The notes: generated from the letters alone by a model not told the origin. A stretch of 35,702 nucleotides of DNA from Lachnospiraceae bacterium M18-1 (GCA_000403295.2 KE159610.1:1060367-1096068); one strand, 5' to 3'; shown: positions 7,684 to 15,487, numbered from the stretch's first letter. A program made the numbers and translations.

Positions 7684-8619
7684 ATGAACTTATACCAATT
7701 AAGATATTTCATCGAGCTTGCCCAGGAACAGCACTATACCAATGCCGCCCAGCATCTGAATATCTCCCAGCCGAGCCTGAGCCACGCCATTTCACAGCTG
7801 GAGGAAGAGCTCGGAGTACGATTATTTGAAAAAGCCGGAAGGGGAACCCGGCTGACCGGATATGGGCAGGAATTTCTGCAATGCGTCGCCCGCTCCCTGT
7901 CCATTCTGGACAACGGCATAGAAAACATGCACCGCTACGCAAAAGGCGAGGGCCTGATCCGCCTGGGTTTTCTCACCCAGCTGGGCGTTCAGTTCATCCC
8001 CAGGCTGGCTTCCCGTTTTCTCTCCCTGAACTCGGACTGCAGGATCAATTTTACCTTTCATGCAGACCGGACGCCGGAGCTCCTAGAGGGCCTGAGGCTT
8101 CGAAAATATGACCTGATATTCTGCGTCCGCCCTGTAGAATCCGACGACCTCTCCTGCGTCCCCATTGACCGCCAGGAGCTCGTCCTGATCGTACCGAAAG
8201 ACCATCCGCTTGCAAAAAATACCTCTATTTCCCTGGAGGACACACTGCAGTATCCTTATATCTATTTTAATAATAAAACCGGGCTGCGTTTCGTCATCGA
8301 CGAGCTGTTCGAAACCGTCGGCCGCCGCCCGGAGATTGCCTACGAAACAGACGAGGAGCAGATCATCTTCGGCCTTGTTGCTTACGGCTTCGGAATTGCC
8401 GTCACCCCCTACCGTGAGATCCTCCTGAAGCTGAATGTAAAGATCCTCCCCATTGTCCGTCCTGCCTGGGAAGGCAATATTTACATGGTTTCCAACAAGC
8501 AGGTATACCTGACTCCTGCGGTCACGAACTTCCGGGACTTTATACTCCGTCAGCTCCTGGAGCAGCAGCAGGAAATCACAGAGCCAAATACCCCGCAGCA
8601 AACTGACGGCACAGCATAA
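7684..8619 (+). CDS. LysR family transcriptional regulator
   Basis: 311 aa, the normal family length. Residues 1-60 form the winged helix-turn-helix (MNLYQLRYFIELAQEQHYTN, then QPSLSHAISQLEEELGVRLFEK). Residues 90-295 form the periplasmic-binding-protein-like effector domain. The effector is unknown. The start has TGAGGAA at fair spacing. It is divergent from the YczE-type gene, and autoregulation plus control of that gene is inferred from the shared palindrome. Confidence 0.95.
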   Translation: MNLYQLRYFIELAQEQHYTNAAQHLNISQPSLSHAISQLEEELGVRLFEKAGRGTRLTGYGQEFLQCVARSLSILDNGIENMHRYAKGEGLIRLGFLTQLGVQFIPRLASRFLSLNSDCRINFTFHADRTPELLEGLRLRKYDLIFCVRPVESDDLSCVPIDRQELVLIVPKDHPLAKNTSISLEDTLQYPYIYFNNKTGLRFVIDELFETVGRRPEIAYETDEEQIIFGLVAYGFGIAVTPYREILLKLNVKILPIVRPAWEGNIYMVSNKQVYLTPAVTNFRDFILRQLLEQQQEITEPNTPQQTDGTA

Positions 8620-8653
8620 TTCCAGCGCTGGCCTGCTTCTTCACGGGAATAAA

Positions 8654-8704
8654 ATACGGCCCGGCCCGGAGACATTTCACATCTCTCTCCAGACCAGGCC
8701 GTAT
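8654..8704. terminator. Terminator between converging LysR and YccF genes
   Basis: ATACGGCC (8654-8661) pairs with GGCCGTAT (8697-8704). On the minus strand the stem is followed by TTTTATT, so it mainly ends the yccF transcript. Confidence 0.65.
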
Positions 8705-8724
8705 CTGTTCCCATCATAATGTCC

Positions 8725-9084
8725 TTAATACACCACAGTCCCAAACGGCATCAAAGCCAGCTTCGCCAGTTTAAAATGCTGCAGACCAAATGGAATCCCG
8801 ATCACCGTAATACACATCACTCCTCCGATCACCAGATGCTCCAGAGCCAGCGGCAGCCCCGAGATCAGAAGCCATATCACATTCAGTAAAAATGATCCCG
8901 CTCCTCCTCCGTACTGGACCTCCTTCCCGAACGGAAAGAAGCTGAGCTGCGCAAACTTAAAGCACTGCAGTCCCACCGGGATCCCGACGATCGAAATACA
9001 CCACAGACAGCCTGCCAGGCACCAGCTCAATCCCGTCACCAGACCGCCGAATATAAACCACAGTAAATTTCCCAAACATCCCAT
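8725..9084 (-). CDS. yccF: YccF domain-containing inner membrane protein
   Basis: 119 aa, as usual for the family. It contains two YccF repeats, each a hydrophobic stretch ending in GIPxGLQxFKxAxLxxxPFG: GIPVGLQCFKFAQLSFFPFG and GIPFGLQHFKLAKLALMPFG. Function is unknown. The ATG follows GAAAGGATG. It lies 171 bp after the unknown coiled-coil gene on the same strand, so it may share the transcript that starts at the riboswitch promoter near 9900. Confidence 0.92.
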   Translation of the reverse strand: MGCLGNLLWFIFGGLVTGLSWCLAGCLWCISIVGIPVGLQCFKFAQLSFFPFGKEVQYGGGAGSFLLNVIWLLISGLPLALEHLVIGGVMCITVIGIPFGLQHFKLAKLALMPFGTVVY

Positions 9085-9255
9085 AACAATTCATCCTTTC
9101 TTTTTTTATAATATATGTGTAGTGTCCATGTTCCGTCATTGCTCAGAACAGCAAACAAGCCGTTCCGGACCGCCGCCGGATTCTTCTCCAGCAGCTTTGG
9201 CTATCATTTTGAATTGCCCGCTGCCCTCTGGTCGAAACCTCTGCAGGCTCTCTCT

Positions 9256-9678
9256 TCATACGATTCGCTTCAGCTCCGCCATCAGGCTTTCTACATAGCC
9301 TATCGCTTCGTCCACCTGTTCCCTGGCCTGCACAATCCTTTTCTGCACCAGATAGTCCGCCACAAGGCCGTCAAAGAAAAAGTCCGCAAACGAAAGAAAT
9401 GTACTGATCTCTATCCGCAGGTCCATAGGTACCTCCACGTCTCCCAGTTCCTTCTGGAACCGCTGCAGATCCCTTTTTGCTGTCTCCATGCAGTTTATAG
9501 CATCGTCCATTCTCGAATGCTTGATCATATCCGTCACAAATCCGCCTCCGAACAGATCTACGACGCCCCATTTTCTTGCGCTTTCCAGCTTTTCCTGTGC
9601 TTCTCTCAGACTTGTAAGCGCCCGTGCGCCCGCACCCAGCGCTTCTCTGATTTCCTGTTTTCTTTGTTCCTCTGCCAT
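9256..9678 (-). CDS. Coiled-coil protein of unknown function behind a manganese-type riboswitch
   Basis: 140 aa from the ATG at 9678; GTGAGG is eight bases upstream of it and only two bases from the alternative ATG at 9684. The protein is soluble, highly charged and largely helical, starting AEEQRKQEIREALGAGARAL, with a central WGVVDLFGGGFVTDMIKHSRMDDA and heptad-like helices after it. I do not recognise a named domain. Its leader holds a yybP-ykoY-like element with terminator (9761-9890), which predicts induction when manganese is high. Known members of that regulon are Mn exporters and TerC-like or P-type pumps, so this is an unusual target. Confidence 0.8.
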   Translation of the reverse strand: MAEEQRKQEIREALGAGARALTSLREAQEKLESARKWGVVDLFGGGFVTDMIKHSRMDDAINCMETAKRDLQRFQKELGDVEVPMDLRIEISTFLSFADFFFDGLVADYLVQKRIVQAREQVDEAIGYVESLMAELKRIV

Positions 9679-9760
9679 TTCCATTTCCTCACTTTCTTTC
9701 GTTTAAACAATTGCAGTTTTTCCCTGTCAGCAAGTCGATGTGGCTGTATCCTGCAAAATT

Positions 9761-9890
9761 AAAAAAGACCTCTATCATGACACCAGCCACAATAAAAGTC
9801 TTGCTATCTCATTTGATACGGATATCTCTCGATATCGGTTGACGGTTTCAAACCCACCCGTTTTCAGGTGTTCAGCTACTCCCTTTCAAT
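9761..9890 (-). ncRNA. yybP-ykoY-like (manganese) riboswitch with terminator
   Basis: Reading the minus strand from 9890, the leader has the conserved 5' box AAAGGGAGTAGC, then a first hairpin. Next come an ACCGTCAAC segment, a second hairpin around GATATCGAGAGATATC, and the 3' box ATAGCAAGACTTTTAT. The 3' box forms the left arm of a 16-bp terminator stem with G-U pairs (9767-9800), followed by TTTTTT (9766-9761). Box order and spacing match the yybP-ykoY family as I know it. In that family Mn2+ binding prevents terminator formation. Assignment is by eye, not by covariance model. Confidence 0.75.
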
Positions 9891-9901
9891 TGCTTGACAA
9901 A

Positions 9902-9930
9902 AATATATCACTCTTTCCTGCCCCTGTCAA
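9902..9930 (-). promoter_or_regulatory. Promoter for the riboswitch transcript
   Basis: TTGACA (9930-9925), 17 bp, TATATT (9907-9902) on the minus strand. Transcription would start about 9895, just before the riboswitch. Confidence 0.85.
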
Positions 9931-10055
9931 GCATCTTAAGAAAACCTTTAGGATTTATATGCAAGATAATGTACTTGTGCAAATTGCCCATGTACGGTAA
10001 AGAAGCAAAAATACCACCAATGCCGACGACTACGGAATCCCTCTCATTCCCCATT

Positions 10056-10388
10056 TTATAATCTGTTTTTATCACCCCATTCACACATTCCGTCTAAAAT
10101 AGGAATTAAAGACTTTCCACGCTCTGTTAAGCTATATTCTACCTTTGGCGGGATTTGTGGATATTCTTTTCTATATACTAATTGGTCTGCTTCTAATTCT
10201 TTTAAAGTGGAACTTAAAGTCTTATACGAAATTTCACTGATATATTTTTTCATTTCGTTAAAACGAACGACTCCGAACTCCATTAAAGTATACAAAATAG
10301 TCATTTTATATTTGCCATTGATTAGTGACAATGTATAGCTGAAACCTGTCGTTTCAAGACATTCATTTGCAATACAACGTTCATTCAT
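10056..10388 (-). CDS. HxlR-family winged-helix regulator
   Basis: 110 aa, normal length. The HxlR pattern is clear: Cys10 in ECLETTGF before the helix SLINGKYKMTILYTL, then RFNEMKKYI, KTLSSTLKELEADQLVYRKEY and the wing PPKVEYSLTERGKSL. Cys10 lies where redox- or quinone-sensing members of the family (YodB, HypR) have their sensor cysteine. The ATG follows AAGGAGA. It is divergent from two flavoprotein genes, the usual targets of such regulators. AT-rich. Confidence 0.92.
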   Translation of the reverse strand: MNERCIANECLETTGFSYTLSLINGKYKMTILYTLMEFGVVRFNEMKKYISEISYKTLSSTLKELEADQLVYRKEYPQIPPKVEYSLTERGKSLIPILDGMCEWGDKNRL

Positions 10389-10427
10389 TTTTACACTCTC
10401 CTTTAGGTAAGTATATAACCTGATTGT

Positions 10428-10454
10428 AAGTATCGCACTTATATGTGCGTACTT
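10428..10454. promoter_or_regulatory. Likely HxlR operator
   Basis: AAGTATCGCAC (10428-10438) and GTGCGTACTT (10445-10454) form an inverted repeat with one bulged base. GTAAGTAT also occurs once more about 20 bp to the left. The right arm overlaps the -35 box of the flavoprotein operon. Confidence 0.65.
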
Positions 10455-10480
10455 GATTTTATTTTAATTCTTGCTAAGAT
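10453..10480 (+). promoter_or_regulatory. Promoter of the flavoprotein operon
   Basis: TTGATT (10453-10458), 16 bp, TAAGAT (10475-10480), with TATAAT directly after it as an alternative -10. The -35 is covered by the palindrome, which predicts repression. Confidence 0.5.
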
Positions 10481-10535
10481 TATAATATCAAAAGCAAAGA
10501 AAGTCAATCTCACAGAATAAGGAGGACATATTTTT

Positions 10536-11081
10536 ATGAGCAAAAAAGTAGTTGTAATAACGGGCAGCCCCCGGAAAAACGGGAATAGCTTTGCTATGAC
10601 AGACGCTTTCATCAAGACAGCCGAAGCAAAGGGGCACACAATCACACGGTTTGACGCTGCATTAAAAAAAGTGGGCGGCTGCCGGGCATGTGAAACCTGT
10701 TTTTCCACTGGAAAAGCCTGTACTTTTGATGATGACTTCAACACGATTGCACCGGCAATTCTTGAAGCGGACGTTATCGTATTTACCATGCCTGTCTACT
10801 GGTATTCTATCCCAGCGCAGATTAAAGGTGTCATTGACCGTATCTTTTCTATGGTTGTAGGCGGCAAGGATATTGCAGGAAAGGAATGTGCGCTGATCAC
10901 CTGTTGTGAAGAAGATGATATGTCCGTCATGGACGGAGTTCGTATTCCTATTGAACGTATGGCGGCACTAAATAAATGGAAAATGGCAGGCGAGGTTTTA
11001 ATTCCCGGCGTATTAAATGTTGGCGATATAGACAAAACAGAGGGCTGCAAAAAAGCGGCTGATTTAGCCAATGCAATTTAA
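10536..11081 (+). CDS. Flavodoxin-like NAD(P)H-dependent FMN reductase, iron-sulfur flavoprotein type
   Basis: 181 aa with AAGGAGGA before the ATG. The N-terminal flavin loop ITGSPRKNGNS binds the FMN phosphate, and MPVYWYSIPAQIKGVIDRIF is the typical mid-domain flavin contact. A cysteine cluster (Cys-X2-Cys-X2-Cys-X6-Cys in GGCRACETCFSTGKACTF) resembles the [4Fe-4S] ligand set of iron-sulfur flavoproteins. It is probably a cytoplasmic electron-transfer or quinone/nitro reductase. It is cotranscribed with the next gene (10-bp gap) and divergent from HxlR. Confidence 0.88.
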   Translation: MSKKVVVITGSPRKNGNSFAMTDAFIKTAEAKGHTITRFDAALKKVGGCRACETCFSTGKACTFDDDFNTIAPAILEADVIVFTMPVYWYSIPAQIKGVIDRIFSMVVGGKDIAGKECALITCCEEDDMSVMDGVRIPIERMAALNKWKMAGEVLIPGVLNVGDIDKTEGCKKAADLANAI

Positions 11082-11091
11082 GGAGGTAATT

Positions 11092-11646
11092 ATGAGCAAA
11101 AAAATTATTATTCTCAATGGAAGTCCAAGAAAAGCCGGAAATACAGCGGCATTAACGGCAGAATTTAAGAAAGGCGCAGAGGAAGCCGGAAACACTGTGA
11201 CAGAGTTTTTTCTTGACGGTATGAACATAAACGGTTGTAAAGGCTGTTTTGGCGGTGGTAAAAACCCGGACAGCCCTTGCGTCCAAAAAGACGATATGGA
11301 TAAAATCTACCCTGTTTACAAGGAAGCGGACATAGTTGTTCTTGCAACACCGCTTTACTATTGGACTATCAGCGGTCAGTTAAAAACTGCCTTTGACCGC
11401 TTATTTGCTGTTGCGGAATGTGACCCTAATTATCGAAACCCTAAAAAGGAAAGTGTTCTCATTATGGCAGCCGAGGGTTACGGCTTTGAAGAAACTCTTT
11501 ATTGGTATGAACATCTTGAAAAACATTTAGGGTGGAAAAGCATTGGAAAAGTGCTTTGTGGCGGTGTAATGGCTATTGGGGATATTGCCGGAAAACCCGA
11601 ATTACAGGAAGCCTACAATTTAGGAAAATCAATTTCCGTTCTATAA
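11092..11646 (+). CDS. Flavodoxin-like NAD(P)H-dependent oxidoreductase
   Basis: 184 aa from the ATG at 11092, directly after AAGGAGGTAATT. The flavin loop ILNGSPRKAGNTAAL, the cysteine pair INGCKGCF with a third Cys 12 residues on, and ATPLYYWTISGQLKTAFDRLF are all present. It is related to but distinct from the upstream gene (a paralogous pair). As a second member of the HxlR-controlled operon it probably acts on electrophiles such as quinones or nitro compounds; the true substrate is unknown. Confidence 0.9.
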   Translation: MSKKIIILNGSPRKAGNTAALTAEFKKGAEEAGNTVTEFFLDGMNINGCKGCFGGGKNPDSPCVQKDDMDKIYPVYKEADIVVLATPLYYWTISGQLKTAFDRLFAVAECDPNYRNPKKESVLIMAAEGYGFEETLYWYEHLEKHLGWKSIGKVLCGGVMAIGDIAGKPELQEAYNLGKSISVL

Positions 11647-11663
11647 ATGCACTATCAAATATC

Positions 11664-11714
11664 TTGACAAACATACCAACAGTATAATAATATAGGTACA
11701 TACCGTTAGTATGT
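11664..11714 (+). promoter_or_regulatory. TetR promoter with two operator copies
   Basis: TTGACA (11664-11669), 18 bp, TAATAT (11688-11693). Two related palindromes flank and overlap it: ACATAC-caaca-GTAT (11671-11685) and ACATAC-cgtta-GTATGT (11698-11714). The arrangement predicts autorepression by the adjacent TetR protein. Confidence 0.75.
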
Positions 11715-11731
11715 TAAGGAGGTGAGAAAAC

Positions 11732-12388
11732 ATGGCAAGAAATAGGCATCCAGAAGAAACTGTTAATTTAATATTGGATGTTGCTTTCCGCTTATTTATG
11801 GAAAAGGGGTATGAGCATACTTCCGTTCAGGATATTATAAATAATTTAGGCGGTCTTAGCAAAGGTGCCATCTATCATCATTTTAAGTCAAAGGAGGATA
11901 TTTTAGTTGCTGTTACAGAAAGGATGACGGCTGAATCTAACCAAATGCTTGCAGTCATTCGTGACCGTTCTGACCTTAGTGGCAAAGAAAAGCTGAAAAC
12001 AATTTTTAGGGAATCAATCAGCCGACCGGTACAGAACGATATTTTTACAGTAGCTCCAGATTTTCATAATAACCCGAAACTTCTTTTCAGTCTTTTGCAT
12101 GATACCATAGATAACGCAGCGCCAAACTATATTTTGCCGATTATCAGGCAGGGTATTTCAGACGGTTCTATCAAAACGGATTATCCAGAGCAATTGGCAG
12201 AACTGATTTTGCTTGCTGCAAATGTCTGGATGAATCCTATGATATTTGACAGTACTGAGGAAGAATCCTACCATAAATTTATGGTATTCAAACAGATGCT
12301 GCAAGGCTTTGGTCTGGATATTGTAGATAGCGAAATGTTAGAGAGATTGCAGGAGCTGACATCTATCTATCAAAAGAACAAGCAATAG
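11732..12388 (+). CDS. TetR/AcrR family transcriptional regulator
   Basis: 218 aa with TTAAGGAGGTGA before the ATG. The N-terminal helix-turn-helix is canonical: TVNLILDVAFRLFMEKGYEHTSVQDIINNLG, then SKGAIYHHFKSKEDIL (residues about 10-60). The rest is an all-helical ligand domain of unknown specificity. TetR genes of this kind often sit next to an ABC or MFS exporter. Here only a decayed KTR gene follows, so its regulated partner may have been lost. AT-rich like its neighbours. Confidence 0.93.
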   Translation: MARNRHPEETVNLILDVAFRLFMEKGYEHTSVQDIINNLGGLSKGAIYHHFKSKEDILVAVTERMTAESNQMLAVIRDRSDLSGKEKLKTIFRESISRPVQNDIFTVAPDFHNNPKLLFSLLHDTIDNAAPNYILPIIRQGISDGSIKTDYPEQLAELILLAANVWMNPMIFDSTEEESYHKFMVFKQMLQGFGLDIVDSEMLERLQELTSIYQKNKQ

Positions 12389-12451
12389 AAAGCACAATCT
12401 GCGAATTTTTTATTGCTACAGGAATTTACTTTTCAATTATTTCCGTAATAA

Positions 12452-12619
12452 TGTTACCAGCAACAATGGATTCTATGTCCTGTCTTTGGAAATAAAACTC
12501 GAACAATGATACAAGAAGATACCGAGATGAGAAACTTTCCTCTCTATTGTCCGAAGCGCAGGAAAGAAACGATCAGCAAGATTCATGATATGAAAATCAC
12601 ACTTGCAGTCAGTAAATGA
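12452..12619 (+). pseudogene. Relic of a cysteine-rich KTR domain protein
   Basis: The frame from 12467 reads WILCPVFGNKTRTMIQ, then EDTEMRNFPLYCPKRRKET, then DMKITLAVSK and stop. This is the length and pattern of the small KTR zinc-ribbon proteins found on Clostridial conjugative elements (WxLCPxCGxKTR, FPLxCPKCKxE). Two of the four zinc cysteines are replaced (CPVF, CPKR). No in-frame start codon exists after the stop at 12449. A nearby ATG (12451) is in another frame. Confidence 0.75.
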
Positions 12620-12628
12620 TCATATATG

Positions 12629-12663
12629 CCGCCGCTATGGGTAACGCCATAACGGCGGTTTTT
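12629..12663 (+). terminator. Intrinsic terminator
   Basis: CCGCCGCTATGG and CCATAACGGCGG (12629-12658) form a stem followed by TTTTT on the plus strand. It closes the AT-rich TetR/KTR block, just before the converging cbiO gene. Confidence 0.85.
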
Positions 12664-13481
12664 CAATGCCTATCGGCTATCTCTTTCAAAGGATTTTTTA
12701 CGCTGTTTTGCGGTGGTTTCTGCTTGTTGCGTTCCTGTATCTCAACAGCCCCTTTCTGCATACAAAGCGGCAACTCCAGCCCGTATTCCTCCAGCAGTCT
12801 CTGGTCCGACAGGATCTCTTCCGTCCGGCCGTCCTTCACGATCCTACCATCCGCCATCAGCACTGTCCGTTCACAGGTATCCAGGACCAGGTCCAGATCA
12901 TGGGATGCAATGATCTTCAAGTGCGCAAATGAATTTAAAATGCGGATCAGATTCCGCCTGTTTCTCGGATCCAGCGCGATGGACGGCTCATCCATCAATA
13001 TGATATCCGGCGTCATGGACAGGATCGTAGCGATCGAAACCAGCTTCTTCTCGCCCCCTGACATCTTGTAGATCTGCTTTTCCCGCAGATGTCCGATCCC
13101 CGTCACGGCAAGCGCCTGCTCCACTCTTCTCTCCACTTCCGCCTCCGGCAGCCCATAATTCCTCGGTGCAAACGCAATATCCTCATAGGCCGTGTTCATA
13201 AACAGCTGACTGTCCGAGTCCTGAAACACATACCCGATCTTAGAGCGGATCTGGGCCAGCGTGCGCTTTTCCACCGGAATCTCCTCCACTCTGATGGAAC
13301 CCGTAAAATCCAGGTTCAGCCCCACCAGCATTTTCAGAAATGTAGACTTCCCCACCCCGTTCGCGCCGATGATGCCGATAGAATCCGTCTCCGACGCATG
13401 CAGAGAGATTCCCCGCAGTATTTCCTTTCCCTTCTCATATCCAAAGGAAACATTTTCCACATCAATATGTATATGGCTCAT
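12663..13481 (-). CDS. cbiO: ECF transporter ATPase for cobalt/nickel (CbiO/NikO)
   Basis: 272 aa with AGGAGG five bases before the ATG. Walker A GANGVGKST is at residues 39-47, the Q-loop is in GYVFQDSDSQLF, the signature motif is MSGGEKK, Walker B is IILMDEPSIALD, and the switch His is in IIASHDLDLVL. QDxDxQxF is typical of energy-coupling-factor ATPases. It is the third gene of the cbiMQO operon and powers metal uptake from the cytoplasmic face. The C-terminal 40 residues are a charged extension. Confidence 0.95.
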   Translation of the reverse strand: MSHIHIDVENVSFGYEKGKEILRGISLHASETDSIGIIGANGVGKSTFLKMLVGLNLDFTGSIRVEEIPVEKRTLAQIRSKIGYVFQDSDSQLFMNTAYEDIAFAPRNYGLPEAEVERRVEQALAVTGIGHLREKQIYKMSGGEKKLVSIATILSMTPDIILMDEPSIALDPRNRRNLIRILNSFAHLKIIASHDLDLVLDTCERTVLMADGRIVKDGRTEEILSDQRLLEEYGLELPLCMQKGAVEIQERNKQKPPQNSVKNPLKEIADRH

Positions 13482-13547
13482 TGTATCCTCCTGTGAATCA
13501 GTAACACCTTTTTCTGTCCCGCTCTGACCACTTTTTATTCTATGTTT

Positions 13548-14348
13548 TTAGGAAAACAGCGCCCCTGCCGCCAGAATGACCGGCCATCTCCGAAATACTG
13601 CAAAAACTGCCAGCCAGAACAGCAGATACGCCAGATCCTGCCGCCGGAATACCGTCCGTTCCTGCAGATAAGCATAGTCCCCCCGATATCCCCGGAGCAG
13701 CATACTTTCATAAACCTCATTCGCCCGGTCCATGCTCCGCAGAAGGAGCTGTCCCGCAAGCGGCCCCCATGCCTTAAAATGGATCCCCTTCTGATGAGGC
13801 GCCCGCAGCTCATACGCCTGTGTGATACGGTTCACTTCCTCCAGCAGCACCATGATATAGCGGTAGGTGAGCATAAACTGCGTCACCACCGCTTTTGGAA
13901 CATGCAGCAGCCGGAGCGCATAACAAAGCCGGTCCACAGACGTTGTGGCAATCAGCAGATAGGAAGCCAGCACACTGAACGCACCTTTCATGATCAGCGT
14001 TGCCATAGACAGAACCCCGGCGCTGATTCGGATTCCGCCGATCCGGATCACATTTTGATCCAGAAACGGATTCAAAATCCCTACAAAACAGACCAGCGGC
14101 AGCACGAGCCGAAGCCGTTTCAGGCTGTCTGCAAAGGATAATTCGGACAGAATAAATAAGGCCATCGGATAGACAGCCATCCCGGCAGTTCCCGCCGCGT
14201 CATATTTGTGGAAAGATACCACCGCCGAGATATATACGATGGTCAGCACAAGCTTGACCAGCGGATGAATCCGATTCACCCACTGGTCCCTTGATGCCAG
14301 CATATCCATATGATGTATCTCGCAAATCGCGCCGCTGATCCTGTTCAT
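13548..14348 (-). CDS. cbiQ: ECF transporter transmembrane protein (CbiQ/EcfT)
   Basis: 266 aa with five or more membrane segments. The two coupling motifs of EcfT proteins are present: SMDRANEVYESMLLRGYRGD contains the Ala-Arg-Gly-type MLLRGY helix end, and LRLLHVPKAVVTQFMLTYRY precedes it. These helices contact the ATPase. It lies 23 bp after cbiM and 66 bp before cbiO, in one operon. Confidence 0.93.
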   Translation of the reverse strand: MNRISGAICEIHHMDMLASRDQWVNRIHPLVKLVLTIVYISAVVSFHKYDAAGTAGMAVYPMALFILSELSFADSLKRLRLVLPLVCFVGILNPFLDQNVIRIGGIRISAGVLSMATLIMKGAFSVLASYLLIATTSVDRLCYALRLLHVPKAVVTQFMLTYRYIMVLLEEVNRITQAYELRAPHQKGIHFKAWGPLAGQLLLRSMDRANEVYESMLLRGYRGDYAYLQERTVFRRQDLAYLLFWLAVFAVFRRWPVILAAGALFS

Positions 14349-14371
14349 ACCTGCTCATTCCTTCTGGTCCA

Positions 14372-15370
14372 TTACGGTTCCGAACATTTTCTAAAAAATT
14401 TAAACAAATAACTTGCCCCTACACAGACGCCCAGGACCGCCGCCGCTCCCGCGATACCAGAAAACGTGGTGCCAAGCGCCGACTCCGACCCCGGAAATGC
14501 ATAATCCGGCAGCAGTGACGTAGCTTCCTGTACTGCGCCTGACGCCTCATAAATCCTGCCTTCCGCTTCCAGCTCTGCCGAACCGGTCAGCTTCTCGATG
14601 GACCATTCCAGCCCGTCCGGATGGGAAGAAGCCGCCAGAGACAGTCCTCCTCCGATCAGCACTGCCGCAGCAGCCAGGACAAGGATCGTCTTCTTGAAGG
14701 AAAATCTTCCCCTGTCTTTCTCCTTGGGCGAGCTGTCATAGAGCAGCTCCGGCCTTGCTTCATAGACAAATACAAGAACCGCCGCAGTGATCAGCCCTTC
14801 TACAAAACCGATCGCCAGATGGATCGGCTGCATCGTCCCCACAAAGACCGCGAAAGGCAGTTCTGTGATTCCTGAGGCTAACGTTTCCAGACACACGCTG
14901 AACGCCCCCAGCTGCAGGGTCAGCACACATCCCAGGATAGACGCCGCCGCAATCTTTGCTTTTGACATCCCGCGCTTCATCAAAGGCTTCCAGATCAGGA
15001 GCGCTCCCAGAAAGCATCCGTAGAACGCCATATTCCAGACATTGCACCCCAGGGCAAGGAGTCCTCCATCGGCAAAAAGCAGCCCCTGGATCAGAAGCAC
15101 CCCGATCATTGTCAAAAAGCCGGCATAAGGTCCCAGCAAAGCTGACAAAAGCATCCCTCCGCACAGATGTCCGCTGGAACCCGTCCCCGGAATCGTAAAA
15201 TTGATCATCTGGGCCGCAAATACAAAGGCTCCCATCACTCCCATCACCGGAACCTTCTTTGTATCCATATCCAACCGTACCTTTTTCACCGAATAAGCCG
15301 CTGCCGCCGCAGAGCAGACATACATCGTACCTGCCACCGCCGGAGCTGCCAAAGCATCTGCCATATGCAT
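14372..15370 (-). CDS. cbiM: Cobalt/nickel ECF substrate-binding protein CbiM with C-terminal PDGLE domain
   Basis: 332 aa from the ATG at 15370, which follows GGGAGGG. In CbiM/NikM the mature N-terminal Met-His supplies metal ligands, and only this start gives MHMADALAAPAV; the frame reaching 15490 runs through a structured leader. Residues 1-210 are the CbiM core (NFTIPGTGSSGHLCGGMLLSALLGPY, with metal-site His). After about residue 240 a membrane helix and SHPDGLEWSIEKLTG form the PDGLE/NikN-like domain, fused here rather than separate. It imports Co2+ or Ni2+; which metal cannot be told from sequence. Confidence 0.93.
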   Translation of the reverse strand: MHMADALAAPAVAGTMYVCSAAAAAYSVKKVRLDMDTKKVPVMGVMGAFVFAAQMINFTIPGTGSSGHLCGGMLLSALLGPYAGFLTMIGVLLIQGLLFADGGLLALGCNVWNMAFYGCFLGALLIWKPLMKRGMSKAKIAAASILGCVLTLQLGAFSVCLETLASGITELPFAVFVGTMQPIHLAIGFVEGLITAAVLVFVYEARPELLYDSSPKEKDRGRFSFKKTILVLAAAAVLIGGGLSLAASSHPDGLEWSIEKLTGSAELEAEGRIYEASGAVQEATSLLPDYAFPGSESALGTTFSGIAGAAAVLGVCVGASYLFKFFRKCSEP

Positions 15371-15396
15371 CGTGATCCCTCCCATTTCCATTCTCC

Positions 15397-15487
15397 AAAA
15401 AAATCGGCAGCCTTTCTTACATATGCTCATATCCATATGCCAGGCAGATAGGACACTGTCTTGTCCTGCAGGCCCGGTGCCGATTTT
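15397..15487 (-). promoter_or_regulatory. Structured leader of cbiM ending in a terminator-like stem
   Basis: On the minus strand ATCGGCA (15484-15478 and flanking bases) pairs with TGCCGAT (15409-15403) and is followed at once by TTTTTTT, just upstream of the cbiM ribosome site. The 70 bases between hold the hairpins GGACA/TGTCC and CATATG/CATATG. This is the layout of an attenuator or riboswitch. It does not fit the NiCo or cobalamin consensus I remember. Confidence 0.6.

Noticed and set aside
15397..15487. NiCo or cobalamin riboswitch in the cbiM leader
   Set aside because: The junction sequences of the NiCo riboswitch and the conserved boxes of the cobalamin riboswitch, as I remember them, are not found, so I kept it as an unidentified leader.
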